Below, piece by piece: positions 51,106-60,456 of a DNA stretch of 64,000 nucleotides. The DNA is from Pseudomaricurvus alkylphenolicus (GTDB taxonomy: Bacteria; Pseudomonadota; Gammaproteobacteria; Pseudomonadales; Cellvibrionaceae), in assembly GCF_011683955.1 (NCBI RefSeq), contig NZ_JAAQPI010000027.1:1-64000 (forward strand). Reading direction: 5' to 3'. A model generated the notes under the pieces. It had not been told where the DNA came from. It worked only from the letters and a program-made list of their open reading frames with translations, and did not search any database. A program made the position numbers and the translations under genes. Every line of letters begins with the position of its first letter. The stretch's first letter is position 1.

Positions 51106-54100
51106 CTAAGCCATCGTCAAGGCGTCTTCGATCAACCACGGATCCACCGGCTGTGTGGTGTTCACTTCCAGCTTTTCAATGTGGTTACCCTTGTTGTTGG
51201 TGACCGCGTTGGTGATCTGCTGCAACAGACCTCCGGCCACCACACCGCCCACCGGTCCATCGTTCAGACTCGGAGCGGCCAAGGCCAAGTCGGCTTTTTC
51301 TTTCTCCACTCGCTCCAAGGCGCCGCCGTCGTTCACGGCGTTGAGCGCATCGAGCCCCGCGAGTTTTCCCAACACCGGCATTACGCCGACGCTCAACGCT
51401 TGTAGGGGTGGCAATGCATCGAGCACGGGTGAGACACCCACGGTTGCCGTCTGAGGCAGCGCGGGCGGTGGCAATAAGGTTTGCACCAAACTGGCCGCTT
51501 GCGGTGGCAGCACGTTGCCCAACACCTGATCGATCAACTGGGTGGCCACTGGCAACGGCTCACTCAACCCGGGGACCGCCCCCAGCAACTGAGGAACAAT
51601 GCCCATCACGCCACCGGCTTCGTCCGGCGCTGGCGCGGGCAACAGCTGGGGAATCACCGATTGCACCAACTCCGGCAGCGCCGTAGGCACATCACCGGTG
51701 ACCCGCTGCAAGACGGTCTGCAACAGATCGGGCGCCTGAGCGGGCATCTGCGCGGCGTCAAACACCGGTGCGTTGAGCGTTCCATTGAGCTTGTCGGCCC
51801 AGTCCGGCATGTCACCGCCGAACGCGGCCCAGATATCCAGCGCCCCGTTGATGTTGTCGAAGGCGCTGGGAATGATCTTAGCGGCCACTTGTACCGATTC
51901 GGGCAACTGGGGTTCCACCCCTTGCCATACGGTTTCGATCACCTGGGTCAGTGTCGGCGCGGTGGCTTGCACAGGCCCCACTAGGGTCTGTGTCACGGCC
52001 TGGGTCAGTGCGGGCGCCTCAAAGCTCACAGGCGCCGCCTGAGCGGCTACGGGTGGCAATGGGTCTGCCACACGCTGAACGGCCTGTACGGTTGACGACG
52101 GCCCAGGCAGCGCCCCTGCCCGACGTTCAACCGTCTGTACAGCGGTAGGCACCACAGGCATAGCCCCGACCTGTCGATCCACGGTTTGCACGGCGGCCGG
52201 TACCGAAGGCAGCGCCCCGGCCTGCCGCTCTACCGACTGCACCGCCGCAGGCGCCGTGGCCGGAGCCTGGGCAGCGTGGACTGTCGCAGGTCCATCAAGT
52301 ACAGTCGGCGCGATGGACGGCGTTTTGATCACAGGGTCAGCAGCAGGTGGCGCACTCAGCGCTTCCACCGCAGGCGGCAATGGAGTATTGACCACTGGCG
52401 GCACCACCGCAGGATCGACTTTGTCATCGCCAAACCAACCCATCACCGATTTGACCAACCCGTTGTCGGCCACCGATTTCAAGGCCGCCGCACCCTTATT
52501 ACTCAGCTCCCAGAATTTGCCGATCAATTGTCCAATGAGCTTAACCACCAACCCAATGCCGTCGGTGACTTTATCCAGCCCCCAAAGCACCGCCTTAAAC
52601 ATGGGCGTGGTGCCCAGGTAACTGAACAAGGATCCGAAGGTGTCCATCAATACGCCCACCCAGGACACCAGCAGATCAAAGCCCGCGCCGAGCGCTTGCA
52701 TCTGAAGACGCAACAACTGGAAGATGACTGATTGCTCCAACGCCGCGGTTACTCGATCCCAGTACACCACCAAGCCGGTGAGCGCCGCACCGAGCAACAA
52801 CACACCACCGACCACCCAGGTGATGGGGTTGGCCCAAAGCGCGACGTTAAAGAGCATCATGGCCACGCGACCCAACGCCAACACACCGTTAAACGCGCCC
52901 ATGACCGTGGTCGCTAAACCAGAGACCAACGTAAAGGCGGCCATGGCACCGGCCAGACCAAACATCGTCAGGATACCGATGCCCACCACGCGCGTGAGAT
53001 TGGGGAACATTTCCGTCCACCGCATGATCGTATCGGCGCCGCTGGTCAGCGAATCGAGTACCGGCAGCAGAACAGGCTGAACGACTCGACCGAAGACCGT
53101 TCGAACCGCAATGCCTGCCGCCGATAAACGCTCCCAAGGATCAACCATGGCCTGGGCCATCTTTTCGGCTTTTTCCATGCCCTTGACTTGACCCAGTTGC
53201 GCAATGCTGCCTTGAAGTCCGCCCACGTTCTGAGACAACAGTTTAATCAGCCCCACCGCTTCGGCAGACCCAAAGGCTTTTTTCAACACGTCCGATTCAG
53301 CCAACTTGTCGATGTCACCAAACTTGCCTTGCAACTTTTGCAGGATGTCGATCATGGGCAACAGGCGCCCATTGCTGTCGGTGAACTTTAGATTAAGTTT
53401 ATCCTGCGCTTTGCCAACACCGGCCAGGAATGCGCGGTATTTGGTGCCCGCTTCGCTGCCGCTCATGGTTGCTTGCAGTGTGCCCAAGATCGCCATCTGT
53501 TCGGACATGGCCACACCGTGGCTTTGCGCTTCGGCCCCGAGGTTGGCAAAACTGGCCGCCATCTCGCTACCGGTGGTTTTGAACATTTGCACCGCGTTGG
53601 CCGTTTGACCGGTGAGCATCTCTACCCACTGAGCTTTGCCCATGGCATTGGCCTGATTCTGGAAAATACCGTACATGGTGCCCATGTAGTCGGTAATCAC
53701 CGCCGAGTCGGATTTGGTGGCCTTAGCCAGCACACCACTGGCTAGGGTAAATTTGGAGAGCTCACCGCCGGTCAATCCAGCAATGGCACTTTGAATGTCA
53801 TAGGAGGAGCTGACAAAATCCGTTGCCACCTCGCCGTATTTGATCGAAAACCTGAGTGATGTTCGTTCGAGTTGCCTGAGCGCCGCATCGGCAACCCCCA
53901 GGCTTTTGACTTCGCCAACGGCGCGATCCATGGCAATGGCTGGCGCCAACGCCCCCTCAATCGCACGACCGGCGCCCCAGAGTCCCGCCACACCGACGCC
54001 CATGCGAGCTAACCCGGCGGTGGTACGCCGGTTGATGTCGTCAATGGTTTTGGCCACCTTGTTCGCCGGTCCCGTGATCTTATCGATCATCGAGATGGTG

Positions 54101-54129
54101 AACATCAGCTTTTCGAATCGACTGGACAT
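51106..54129 (-). CDS. Tail tape measure protein
   Basis: 1007 aa. The N-terminal half follows the phage tail tape measure family (FTLASGVLAKATKSDSAVIT, QMAILGTLQATMSGSEAGTK) with hydrophobic segments in the middle (about 380-520). The C-terminal half is Pro/Ala/Val-rich and includes four repeats of about 20 residues like AVQTVERRAGALP. Length sets tail length. Confidence 0.88.
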   Translation of the reverse strand: MSSRFEKLMFTISMIDKITGPANKVAKTIDDINRRTTAGLARMGVGVAGLWGAGRAIEGALAPAIAMDRAVGEVKSLGVADAALRQLERTSLRFSIKYGEVATDFVSSSYDIQSAIAGLTGGELSKFTLASGVLAKATKSDSAVITDYMGTMYGIFQNQANAMGKAQWVEMLTGQTANAVQMFKTTGSEMAASFANLGAEAQSHGVAMSEQMAILGTLQATMSGSEAGTKYRAFLAGVGKAQDKLNLKFTDSNGRLLPMIDILQKLQGKFGDIDKLAESDVLKKAFGSAEAVGLIKLLSQNVGGLQGSIAQLGQVKGMEKAEKMAQAMVDPWERLSAAGIAVRTVFGRVVQPVLLPVLDSLTSGADTIMRWTEMFPNLTRVVGIGILTMFGLAGAMAAFTLVSGLATTVMGAFNGVLALGRVAMMLFNVALWANPITWVVGGVLLLGAALTGLVVYWDRVTAALEQSVIFQLLRLQMQALGAGFDLLVSWVGVLMDTFGSLFSYLGTTPMFKAVLWGLDKVTDGIGLVVKLIGQLIGKFWELSNKGAAALKSVADNGLVKSVMGWFGDDKVDPAVVPPVVNTPLPPAVEALSAPPAADPVIKTPSIAPTVLDGPATVHAAQAPATAPAAVQSVERQAGALPSVPAAVQTVDRQVGAMPVVPTAVQTVERRAGALPGPSSTVQAVQRVADPLPPVAAQAAPVSFEAPALTQAVTQTLVGPVQATAPTLTQVIETVWQGVEPQLPESVQVAAKIIPSAFDNINGALDIWAAFGGDMPDWADKLNGTLNAPVFDAAQMPAQAPDLLQTVLQRVTGDVPTALPELVQSVIPQLLPAPAPDEAGGVMGIVPQLLGAVPGLSEPLPVATQLIDQVLGNVLPPQAASLVQTLLPPPALPQTATVGVSPVLDALPPLQALSVGVMPVLGKLAGLDALNAVNDGGALERVEKEKADLALAAPSLNDGPVGGVVAGGLLQQITNAVTNNKGNHIEKLEVNTTQPVDPWLIEDALTMA

Positions 54130-54168
54130 GCGCCCCTCACGACGGTTCGGTGGGTAATAAAAATGGGG

Positions 54169-54363
54169 TCAGCGACTGAACGCCTTCGCAATGCCGTTTG
54201 TGATTGCCGCTTCCATGCTTTGCCAGTGACGACGCTCTAAAAACAGCGCCAACCCCATGTTCTCTTCGTTGTATTCGCGCCCCGGCAAATGTTTTTCCAC
54301 CAGGGCACACAGATGATCAAAACCGTTATCAGCGATTTGCTTCGCTATTTCTTCAGCTTTTTT
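54169..54363 (-). CDS. Tail assembly chaperone -1 frameshift extension
   Basis: The slippery sequence A-AAA-AAG (minus strand, 54363-54357) in the chaperone gene leads, after a -1 shift, into an open frame of 62 codons ending at the TGA 54171-54169 (AEEIAKQIADNGFDHLCALV, then REYNEENMGLALFLERRHWQ). The fused product would be about 156 aa, like P2 E+E'. The second frame has no start of its own and ends 39 bp before the tape measure start, the expected place. Confidence 0.82.
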   Translation of the reverse strand, partial: KKAEEIAKQIADNGFDHLCALVEKHLPGREYNEENMGLALFLERRHWQSMEAAITNGIAKAFSR

Positions 54364-54638
54364 GCCACGATACCCAGATCAGGCGAGTACTCGGTCACGA
54401 TGCTGGTGGCGATCTCCATTTCCGCGCCTGGGTTTTCTTCCAGGATGGTGATCACCGCGTCTCTGTTTTCATCAATCACGGTGTTAACCACGAGGTTATG
54501 ACTTGGCGCAACCTTGTTGTTGGGCAGCATGGTGTTGATGTACTTGTTGTAGTCCTGGCGCGACACACGGAAGGTGTAATCTTGATCCAGAATCGTGACA
54601 ACGATGGCTTGTTCATTGGCTTTGGTTTTTGCGGCCAT
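54345..54638 (-). CDS. Tail assembly chaperone, zero-frame product
   Basis: 97 aa (MAAKTKANEQAIVVTILDQD start, VAKKLKK end), the short chaperone that precedes the tape measure gene, like P2 gpE. A slippery heptamer lies three codons before the stop, so a longer product is expected (next entry). Confidence 0.8.
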   Translation of the reverse strand: MAAKTKANEQAIVVTILDQDYTFRVSRQDYNKYINTMLPNNKVAPSHNLVVNTVIDENRDAVITILEENPGAEMEIATSIVTEYSPDLGIVAKKLKK

Positions 54639-54843
54639 GTGAATTTTCTCCGTTTAAAAATGAGTGCTGGAGCTTCTGCTTTTCCAGCTTCAGGTTTTCG
54701 CGCTTGTAGTACCAATTCACCACCATTGTGATGGCGCCGGTGGCCAGTACGCCAAGCGAAATCAATTGGTTGAACGTCAAGGCGTGGAGTGAGCCCAATA
54801 CAGTAACCATCCACTGCATCAACAAATTCTGTTTTTCGTTCAC
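54613..54843 (-). CDS. Putative holin (HP1-type)
   Basis: 76 aa from the GTG at 54843 that overlaps the lipase stop. One clear membrane helix (QLISLGVLATGAITMVVNWY) and a basic tail (KRENLKLEKQKLQ), the look of HP1-like holins. Part of the lysis cassette. Confidence 0.6.
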   Translation of the reverse strand: MNEKQNLLMQWMVTVLGSLHALTFNQLISLGVLATGAITMVVNWYYKRENLKLEKQKLQHSFLNGENSHGRKNQSQ

Positions 54844-55448
54844 GGTCGATCCCTTAACGCGCGCACGTAGTTGTCCATATCGTGATCGGCCCAGTTGGGC
54901 CACGCCTTTTCGGCCTGACCCAGATTCGTCGCCACTACCGGATGTCGATAAATCAAACCCGGCGGCAACCACTTAGGCACAATGTCATTACCAAAGCGGT
55001 AGTGATGTAACTCAGTCTCGTCCCAATCCCTGGCACCGGCAAACACACGCGGTGATCCAAACCCCACCCACGCTTTAACGTGGTAACGGTGATAACGAAG
55101 CGCCAGGGCGCAGGCCTGCGCGATCGCACCACCGGCCGAATGCCCCGTGCACAAAATTGGCTTGCGCTTGTCGATTACATCGCGCAGCTTCAAGTCCAAG
55201 ATGCGCGTTGCCCCGTTCATAAAACCCGCGTGCCCCCAACCCAATCGAGTCGACCGGCGAGGTCTTACCCACAAGTCACGAACAATGTCCACCAGCTTGT
55301 CAGCTTGCGTGCCCCGAAACGCCAACACCTGATGACCGCGAAACTGAATCACCAACACTTCCACGCCGTGAACACTCACGGTGTGACGGTGATACGCCTC
55401 TTTGGCAAACAGTGCCAACTGTCGATGACTCACGTTCAAAACTGACAC
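54840..55448 (-). CDS. Phage-borne class 3 lipase
   Basis: 202 aa. Nucleophile elbow GHSAGG (about residue 100), with candidate acid D in GNDIVPKWLP and H in WADHDMDNY, the class 3 lipase order. It lies between a spanin-like lipoprotein and a holin-like gene on the late strand, so it is expressed at lysis and may attack envelope lipids, in the manner of mycobacteriophage LysB. No signal peptide, so it needs the holin for access. Confidence 0.75.
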   Translation of the reverse strand: MSVLNVSHRQLALFAKEAYHRHTVSVHGVEVLVIQFRGHQVLAFRGTQADKLVDIVRDLWVRPRRSTRLGWGHAGFMNGATRILDLKLRDVIDKRKPILCTGHSAGGAIAQACALALRYHRYHVKAWVGFGSPRVFAGARDWDETELHHYRFGNDIVPKWLPPGLIYRHPVVATNLGQAEKAWPNWADHDMDNYVRALRDRP

Positions 55449-55516
55449 TCCCAGTACACTAAAACTTCTTTCGGTCGAATCCGTACACCGTAGTCACACG
55501 AATGGCGACGGTGCTT

Positions 55517-55723
55517 TCATTCTCCGGCGCACTCAATGCGAATTCGATGCGGTGCGGTCGCCTTATCGATGCGAGCGCGCAACGCTTCACGGGAACCCGT
55601 GTGCATGTCGCACCAGCGAGTCACCACTTTTTGTGCCACTGCTTCCACACGTTCCTCATTGCAACCACTGGACAACATCGCCATCAAAACCATCACCGAA
55701 ACCACAACCGCTGACTTTTTCAT
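55517..55723 (-). CDS. Small lipoprotein, spanin-like
   Basis: 68 aa from the ATG at 55723 (ATGA overlap with the previous stop). Signal peptide with lipobox LSSGC. The mature part is short and mixed in charge. An outer-membrane spanin (Rz1-like) is the likeliest role in this cassette. Confidence 0.6.
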   Translation of the reverse strand: MKKSAVVVSVMVLMAMLSSGCNEERVEAVAQKVVTRWCDMHTGSREALRARIDKATAPHRIRIECAGE

Positions 55724-56307
55724 TTCCAAAGATCCGCCTCTTCAATCAAGGTGTAAGAAAACCGCTCGCCCCACTTCACCGCCGCCTTGCGACACAGCGC
55801 CATCAAGATGTCAAAGTCCGCTGCACTGGCCAGCACCTGACAGCCCGCCGACCATCGGTCAACCATGGTGCTCTCGCCCACCGGTGTCGCCCGGTGGCAG
55901 TTGATACCAAAGAGCCCGGTTTCTTTGACTTCGCTGTCCAATTGCGAATCGCGATCATTGTCGCGGTACACGGTAATCAGTCCGCACTGAACCAGCGCGG
56001 GGTACCGTCCTTGGTGTTTGCCCAGCCTCCATAGTCCAGGGTATTGCCCTGGCCGAACAATCGCAGTCCCCAGTACGTTGGCGGGATGGGCTCGCCAATA
56101 CAAACCGGGGTCGGTGGTGCAGAGAAACGCGAACATCATTCTTTGACCACCCGAGCGAAACGACACGGTCAACCAATCGTTAAACTGATTGCTGTGCTTG
56201 TCCGCACCGCGAATACCCACCAAATTCAGGTTGTAGTCGCCATCGTCAAAAAAGCGATAACCTTTTGACAGCAATGCGTTTCGGATCGAGTCGTAACTGA
56301 TGGACAT
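55720..56307 (-). CDS. Putative endolysin with L,D-peptidase-like motif
   Basis: 195 aa. GLFGINCHRATPVGESTMVD followed by RWSAGCQVLAS gives an H...S-x-G-C arrangement like L,D-transpeptidase/carboxypeptidase active sites. It lies first in the lysis cassette, where P2 has its endolysin. Function by motif and place. Confidence 0.6.
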   Translation of the reverse strand: MSISYDSIRNALLSKGYRFFDDGDYNLNLVGIRGADKHSNQFNDWLTVSFRSGGQRMMFAFLCTTDPGLYWRAHPANVLGTAIVRPGQYPGLWRLGKHQGRYPALVQCGLITVYRDNDRDSQLDSEVKETGLFGINCHRATPVGESTMVDRWSAGCQVLASAADFDILMALCRKAAVKWGERFSYTLIEEADLWK

Positions 56308-56329
56308 GTGCGTTTCTCATAGGCCGACG

Positions 56330-56785
56330 TTAAATCAGATTTTGAATCTCTTTGGCGTCGATGTAGGGCACACCGTTGATCTTGACGAAGTCGTTACTGG
56401 TCACGTCGTAACTCAACTTGTGCGTCAGCTTCTCGCCACCGTCAGCCTGTGCATTGAGCAGATCGTTGATGCGCAACTTACAGCCGAAGGCTTCAATGGT
56501 CAGCTTGTCGGTGGTGCCCTCTCCGTTGGCCACGAAGTCGAAGGGCTCAAGCGCGCTGAAACTGCCCGCTTGCTTGGCCGCGTCCAAAATGGTTTGCAGG
56601 TTGGCCGTGTCCACGGTGATGTCACCGCTGGCGCCTTTGTCGCCAGACACCCAACCGTTGGGCACGCCTTTACTTTTCGTGACCTTGGTGTTGTCCTCAA
56701 TGTTGAGGGTTACCTCTTCGGCGTGCACCAGCAGCGCGCCCAGCATAAAATCAATGTCCTTACCGCTCAGTCTTTGACCGCTCAT
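56330..56785 (-). CDS. Tail tube protein (DUF2597-type)
   Basis: 151 aa. RLSGKDIDFMLGALLVHAEE, KGVPNGWVSGDKGASGDITV and FVKINGVPYI are the DUF2597 pattern. Follows the sheath gene as P2 FII follows FI, so it is the tube subunit. Confidence 0.8.
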   Translation of the reverse strand: MSGQRLSGKDIDFMLGALLVHAEEVTLNIEDNTKVTKSKGVPNGWVSGDKGASGDITVDTANLQTILDAAKQAGSFSALEPFDFVANGEGTTDKLTIEAFGCKLRINDLLNAQADGGEKLTHKLSYDVTSNDFVKINGVPYIDAKEIQNLI

Positions 56786-56829
56786 CGGCTTATCTCCAGT
56801 CAGTTAACGGGTGGTTTACCGGGTGGGGC

Positions 56830-57948
56830 TTACTGCCCCGCTCCACTCAGATCCAAGGCGATGTTGCCCACAATCTCTTTCGGCGAGTTGTAAGGCGTCA
56901 GTTTGAAATACACCTCCACCCGCGTGGTGGTTGGCCACACAATGGTCACATCCCCATCTTTCGGCGGCTTGATCTCACCAGGGCGATGCTGACCGGCAAA
57001 GGTGGTGGCCTTGCTCATGTCGCGCAGCGGTCCTGCAAAATACGTTTGGTTCGCAGCAATGCTCAACGGCGTGGAATTCAGGCCACGGTCGGCAATCTTG
57101 GCGATCTGCAACAGGCGAATCGCGCGAGCGGCCTTGTCGACCACGCGCAGGTTTTCCACCACCTGATAGTCACCACCCGGCGCGTCGAGCAGATAGAAAT
57201 TACTGAAGTACACACCGGGATAATCGACGTAGGTTTGCACACAGCTCAGCCGGTTGGCATCCAGCGCTTGCAACGTGGCGTTGTCCAATGCCACCCCATT
57301 GGTGTCGACGGGAACGGCGCCCAGCCCCAACACAGGACCCGTGCCGGTGCGCATGGGACTGTCGGCAATACTGACCCCGTCATTACACAAACGTCCGATG
57401 GCCACACCCAAATCGTTGCCGTGCAACTGAGGCACCACACCCACCCGGTACGCTGCCACCGAATCGGTAATGGCCGCCTGGGCGGTGATGTAGTCCGCCC
57501 AGGATTGCGTGCCCGCATCAATGCCAGCGGTGGCCGTGGCGATAATTACACGACGACCCAGCGTGGTGCGCAGGCTTTCGGCCTTGGTGTGCATCGCGTC
57601 CAAATCGGAACTGTCCGTCGCAGGCGTACACAACACGATGAACTCAGGCGATACCGTGGCCATGGCTTCATCCACCACATCCTCCCAGGTGTACCCGGCG
57701 AGTCTCGGCGCGGCGAAGCACTGCCAGTTTTCACCACCGTTGTCACGCGCGGCGATCACGTTGCGCTTGATCTCGCTGTCATTGACACCCAACAGGTCTT
57801 CAAAATCCGATTGCCCGTTGATGGCCATGATGGCGCTGGTGTTTTTAGTACCCACGCCGATAAACAGCGCCTTTCGCTCAATGGCTGGCGTTCCGCCCTG
57901 AGCCAGATTCAAATTGTTGGTGGTGACTTTACCTTGTGCCATTGTCAT
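56830..57948 (-). CDS. Tail sheath protein (DUF2586-type)
   Basis: 372 aa. MAQGKVTTNNLNLAQGGTPA, RDNGGENWQCF and the C-terminal TTRVEVYFKLTPYNSPKEIV match DUF2586 sheath proteins. Contractile sheath of the myovirus tail. Confidence 0.85.
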   Translation of the reverse strand: MTMAQGKVTTNNLNLAQGGTPAIERKALFIGVGTKNTSAIMAINGQSDFEDLLGVNDSEIKRNVIAARDNGGENWQCFAAPRLAGYTWEDVVDEAMATVSPEFIVLCTPATDSSDLDAMHTKAESLRTTLGRRVIIATATAGIDAGTQSWADYITAQAAITDSVAAYRVGVVPQLHGNDLGVAIGRLCNDGVSIADSPMRTGTGPVLGLGAVPVDTNGVALDNATLQALDANRLSCVQTYVDYPGVYFSNFYLLDAPGGDYQVVENLRVVDKAARAIRLLQIAKIADRGLNSTPLSIAANQTYFAGPLRDMSKATTFAGQHRPGEIKPPKDGDVTIVWPTTTRVEVYFKLTPYNSPKEIVGNIALDLSGAGQ

Positions 57949-58604
57949 GCCCCTTTGCGTTTTAGCATGTTGTCCATAATGGTTGTCGCCAGTGCGTCGA
58001 CATCGTCATCACTGGCCCCGAGAAAAGAGCGGGCGGGCAACTCGGTCACCCAGCTTTGCGCCTTGTCCTCTTCACCCAGTATCGTCATCAAGATACCGGC
58101 CTTGCGTTGCGTCAGATTTTCGGTGATCCAGCGAAGGCTTGGACGCTTCCAACCTTTGCCGTTCTCTCGCCGGATTTTGTAACCCAGTGCGAGCAGCGCT
58201 TTACCCATTCGACGTGTGGCCATGGTGTTGGCCTCTTCCGTTTTACGACGCCGTTTGATCTGTGATGCCCTGACCGTTTCTCGGTGACCCTTCTGGTGCA
58301 GAAAGGCCACACCGCTGAGCCATCGCTTACTGAGATCCACCCGGCCCTTGTCTTCGGAGTAGTAGGTCTGAAGACTACGCCCAAAATTACGAAATCCCTT
58401 TTTGGTGCCCTTCCGCTTCTTTTTGCGCGGTGCCCAGGGCTTCCCGTCTAAATCCTTTTTTTCACGAATCCGTTTCCGGCTCGCGGTGCGCACCTTGCGC
58501 ATGACCTGACCCAGGATCCGCTTACGCTTGATCGGCGGCAGCTTGAGCATGTCGGTCCAGACTTTGGCCCGATCCGCGCCATCAACATCAACTCGGATGG
58601 ACAT
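57945..58604 (-). CDS. Tail completion/virion morphogenesis protein (gpS-like)
   Basis: 219 aa from the ATG at 58604, inside the end of the previous gene. Very basic, with KIREK-type runs (RKRIREKKDLDGKPWAPRKK) as in the phage virion morphogenesis family. Works on tail completion next to the gpR-like protein. Confidence 0.7.
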   Translation of the reverse strand: MSIRVDVDGADRAKVWTDMLKLPPIKRKRILGQVMRKVRTASRKRIREKKDLDGKPWAPRKKKRKGTKKGFRNFGRSLQTYYSEDKGRVDLSKRWLSGVAFLHQKGHRETVRASQIKRRRKTEEANTMATRRMGKALLALGYKIRRENGKGWKRPSLRWITENLTQRKAGILMTILGEEDKAQSWVTELPARSFLGASDDDVDALATTIMDNMLKRKGA

Positions 58605-59076
58605 ACGGTTTGTCGGTCGGCCTCGATTCATCGTCACCGACGGCCGCTTCATTCGGCAGCGTCACCGGCACGTCGGCCACATCCCAGCGCTGACCGATAA
58701 ACAACACTTTGCCGTTGTCGACCGGCACCAAATCAATGTCTTCAATGAACGCCACCCGAAAAGCCACATCGGCGGCCCTGGCATCCACGATATCAATATC
58801 AATGTCGGGCGGCGGTAATCGATCATCTTCGCGGGATGGATCGTTGTCCATCAACCAAGTGCACAGCAACGCCAGCAACACATCTTCATTCCCGGTGAAT
58901 CGCTCGATGCTGATGATGGCGTCATACCGCAACCGGCAAATTCGTATGCCATGCCCCAACCGCTTACCGGCGGGCTCCGGCGTGCCGTTTTCCATCCAAC
59001 TGTCGATTTGGTTTTCATCCACCAAATTCTGTTCGATCAGATAACGGGTTAACCCGGCCAGCTTTTGCAACGCCAT
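58588..59076 (-). CDS. Tail completion protein R-like
   Basis: 162 aa from the ATG at 59076 in TGATG. LTRYLIEQNLVDENQIDSWM, RYDAIISIERFTGNEDVLLA, LLCTWLMDND follow P2 gpR. The order L-R-S is P2-like apart from the displaced lysis cassette. Confidence 0.75.
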   Translation of the reverse strand: MALQKLAGLTRYLIEQNLVDENQIDSWMENGTPEPAGKRLGHGIRICRLRYDAIISIERFTGNEDVLLALLCTWLMDNDPSREDDRLPPPDIDIDIVDARAADVAFRVAFIEDIDLVPVDNGKVLFIGQRWDVADVPVTLPNEAAVGDDESRPTDKPYVHPS

Positions 59077-59531
59077 CAGATCAGATCCACCGTGATCGAG
59101 GTGCGAATGCCCTTCAGTCGACGAATGCACCGGTCACTGTCGGCCATCAACGCTTGGTGCACGCTGTCGCCCTCTTTGGCCATGTCCGCCGAGCTTTCCC
59201 GACGGCTGAACGTTTGGAAGTCTTGAAGCAATTCGGCTTTGGCCCGATAAAACACCGCACTCAAGTAGTAGGTTTTAAAATCGGTGCCATTGGCCGTGTC
59301 CATGTCCTCAAGGCTTAAGTGCCCGTCGGCTTCCCACAGCGCGCGTTGCTCCTCTAACACGTCGTTGACCAGGTTACGCGCCAACTTTAACTGATGCTCG
59401 ACCGCCTCTTGTGCCAATTCAGCAGGCACCCGATGAATTCTCTGAAAATCCCCGAGTGACAGTTCAGGAAAAAAGTCAATGTTCGACAGACTGCTTTCCA
59501 AAAATGTCTCTTCTTTACCGGTAAAGGCCAT
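59076..59531 (-). CDS. Head completion protein (gpL-like)
   Basis: 151 aa. FFPELSLGDFQRIHRVPAEL and LSAVFYRAKAELLQDFQTFS match gpL. Caps the filled head before tail joining. The 98 bp gap upstream to the small terminase gene has no feature. Confidence 0.8.
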   Translation of the reverse strand: MAFTGKEETFLESSLSNIDFFPELSLGDFQRIHRVPAELAQEAVEHQLKLARNLVNDVLEEQRALWEADGHLSLEDMDTANGTDFKTYYLSAVFYRAKAELLQDFQTFSRRESSADMAKEGDSVHQALMADSDRCIRRLKGIRTSITVDLI

Positions 59532-59629
59532 ACTGCAATCTCACTAAAAAAGCGGAACTCGATTGGTTCACTGGAAAACCTAGGTCAGTAAACCAATTCC
59601 CCAATCGGTCCGCTTGGGGGGGGTAGTCT

Positions 59630-60385
59630 TTATTCAGCCGCGTCGGCTGCGTCACTGTCAGCGGGTTCAGCATTCCCTTCAGGCTTTGCGTTTTCACCCA
59701 GCTTTGCGGCCAACTTATCAAGTCGGGTTTTGACGCCAGCCCTTTCGTTTTCCTCTTGAGCCTGACGATAGAACGCCAGCGCTTCGGGCAGCTCGCCGTG
59801 TTGCTCAGCAATCATCCCGGCAATACGGAACGGTTTTCCCCGTGCGATCACCTGGGCCACTGGCCACGTGTTGCTGGTAACCCTCTGGCACACTTCGTCA
59901 ATGTAAGGGCTGGCACTTTGCCCGGCCTTATATTGGCGTTCAGCCCAGTCCGAAATGGCTTCGGTGAAGTAGGTGGGCAGATCACGCTTAAAATGCGCGG
60001 GCGCGTTTTGCTGCTGCTCAATGGCGGCGTCACACAAGGGCAAGGCCACTTCCAGATCGTCGGCGTCAATGGCCCAGATGGCGCACCACACCAACAGCGG
60101 ATTGCTGTGCAACGCGCCGCTCTCCAAATACGCCATCACTTTGGGCACATACTTGGGCAACAGCTCATCGCGTTTCAGTGCGATTTTTTCCTCGACCTTT
60201 TTGCGCGTACTGAGTCGATCCAAATCCTGTTCCAGCGCCACCAACAGCGTGGTGTGCTCATTGGCGTTGGGGATGATACCAGCGGATCGGATCACTACGG
60301 ACTCTTCGGCCTGGGTCTCCCCTTCACGCTTTTGGCGCTCCAGCTCGCGGCAACGCTGCTGGTGAAGCTTGGTAATAATGGCCAT
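59630..60385 (-). CDS. Small terminase/endonuclease subunit (gpM-like)
   Basis: 251 aa. LPKYVPKVMAYLESGALHSN, VWCAIWAIDADDLEVALPLC and an acidic Ala/Glu/Asp tail are typical of gpM. It recognises cos DNA with gpP. Confidence 0.82.
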   Translation of the reverse strand: MAIITKLHQQRCRELERQKREGETQAEESVVIRSAGIIPNANEHTTLLVALEQDLDRLSTRKKVEEKIALKRDELLPKYVPKVMAYLESGALHSNPLLVWCAIWAIDADDLEVALPLCDAAIEQQQNAPAHFKRDLPTYFTEAISDWAERQYKAGQSASPYIDEVCQRVTSNTWPVAQVIARGKPFRIAGMIAEQHGELPEALAFYRQAQEENERAGVKTRLDKLAAKLGENAKPEGNAEPADSDAADAAE

Positions 60386-60456
60386 GATTAAGCCTCAATG
60401 AATTAGAGTTAACCGGCCTGGGCGCACCCAGGCCTTAGCAATTTGTTCTTTCCGAA

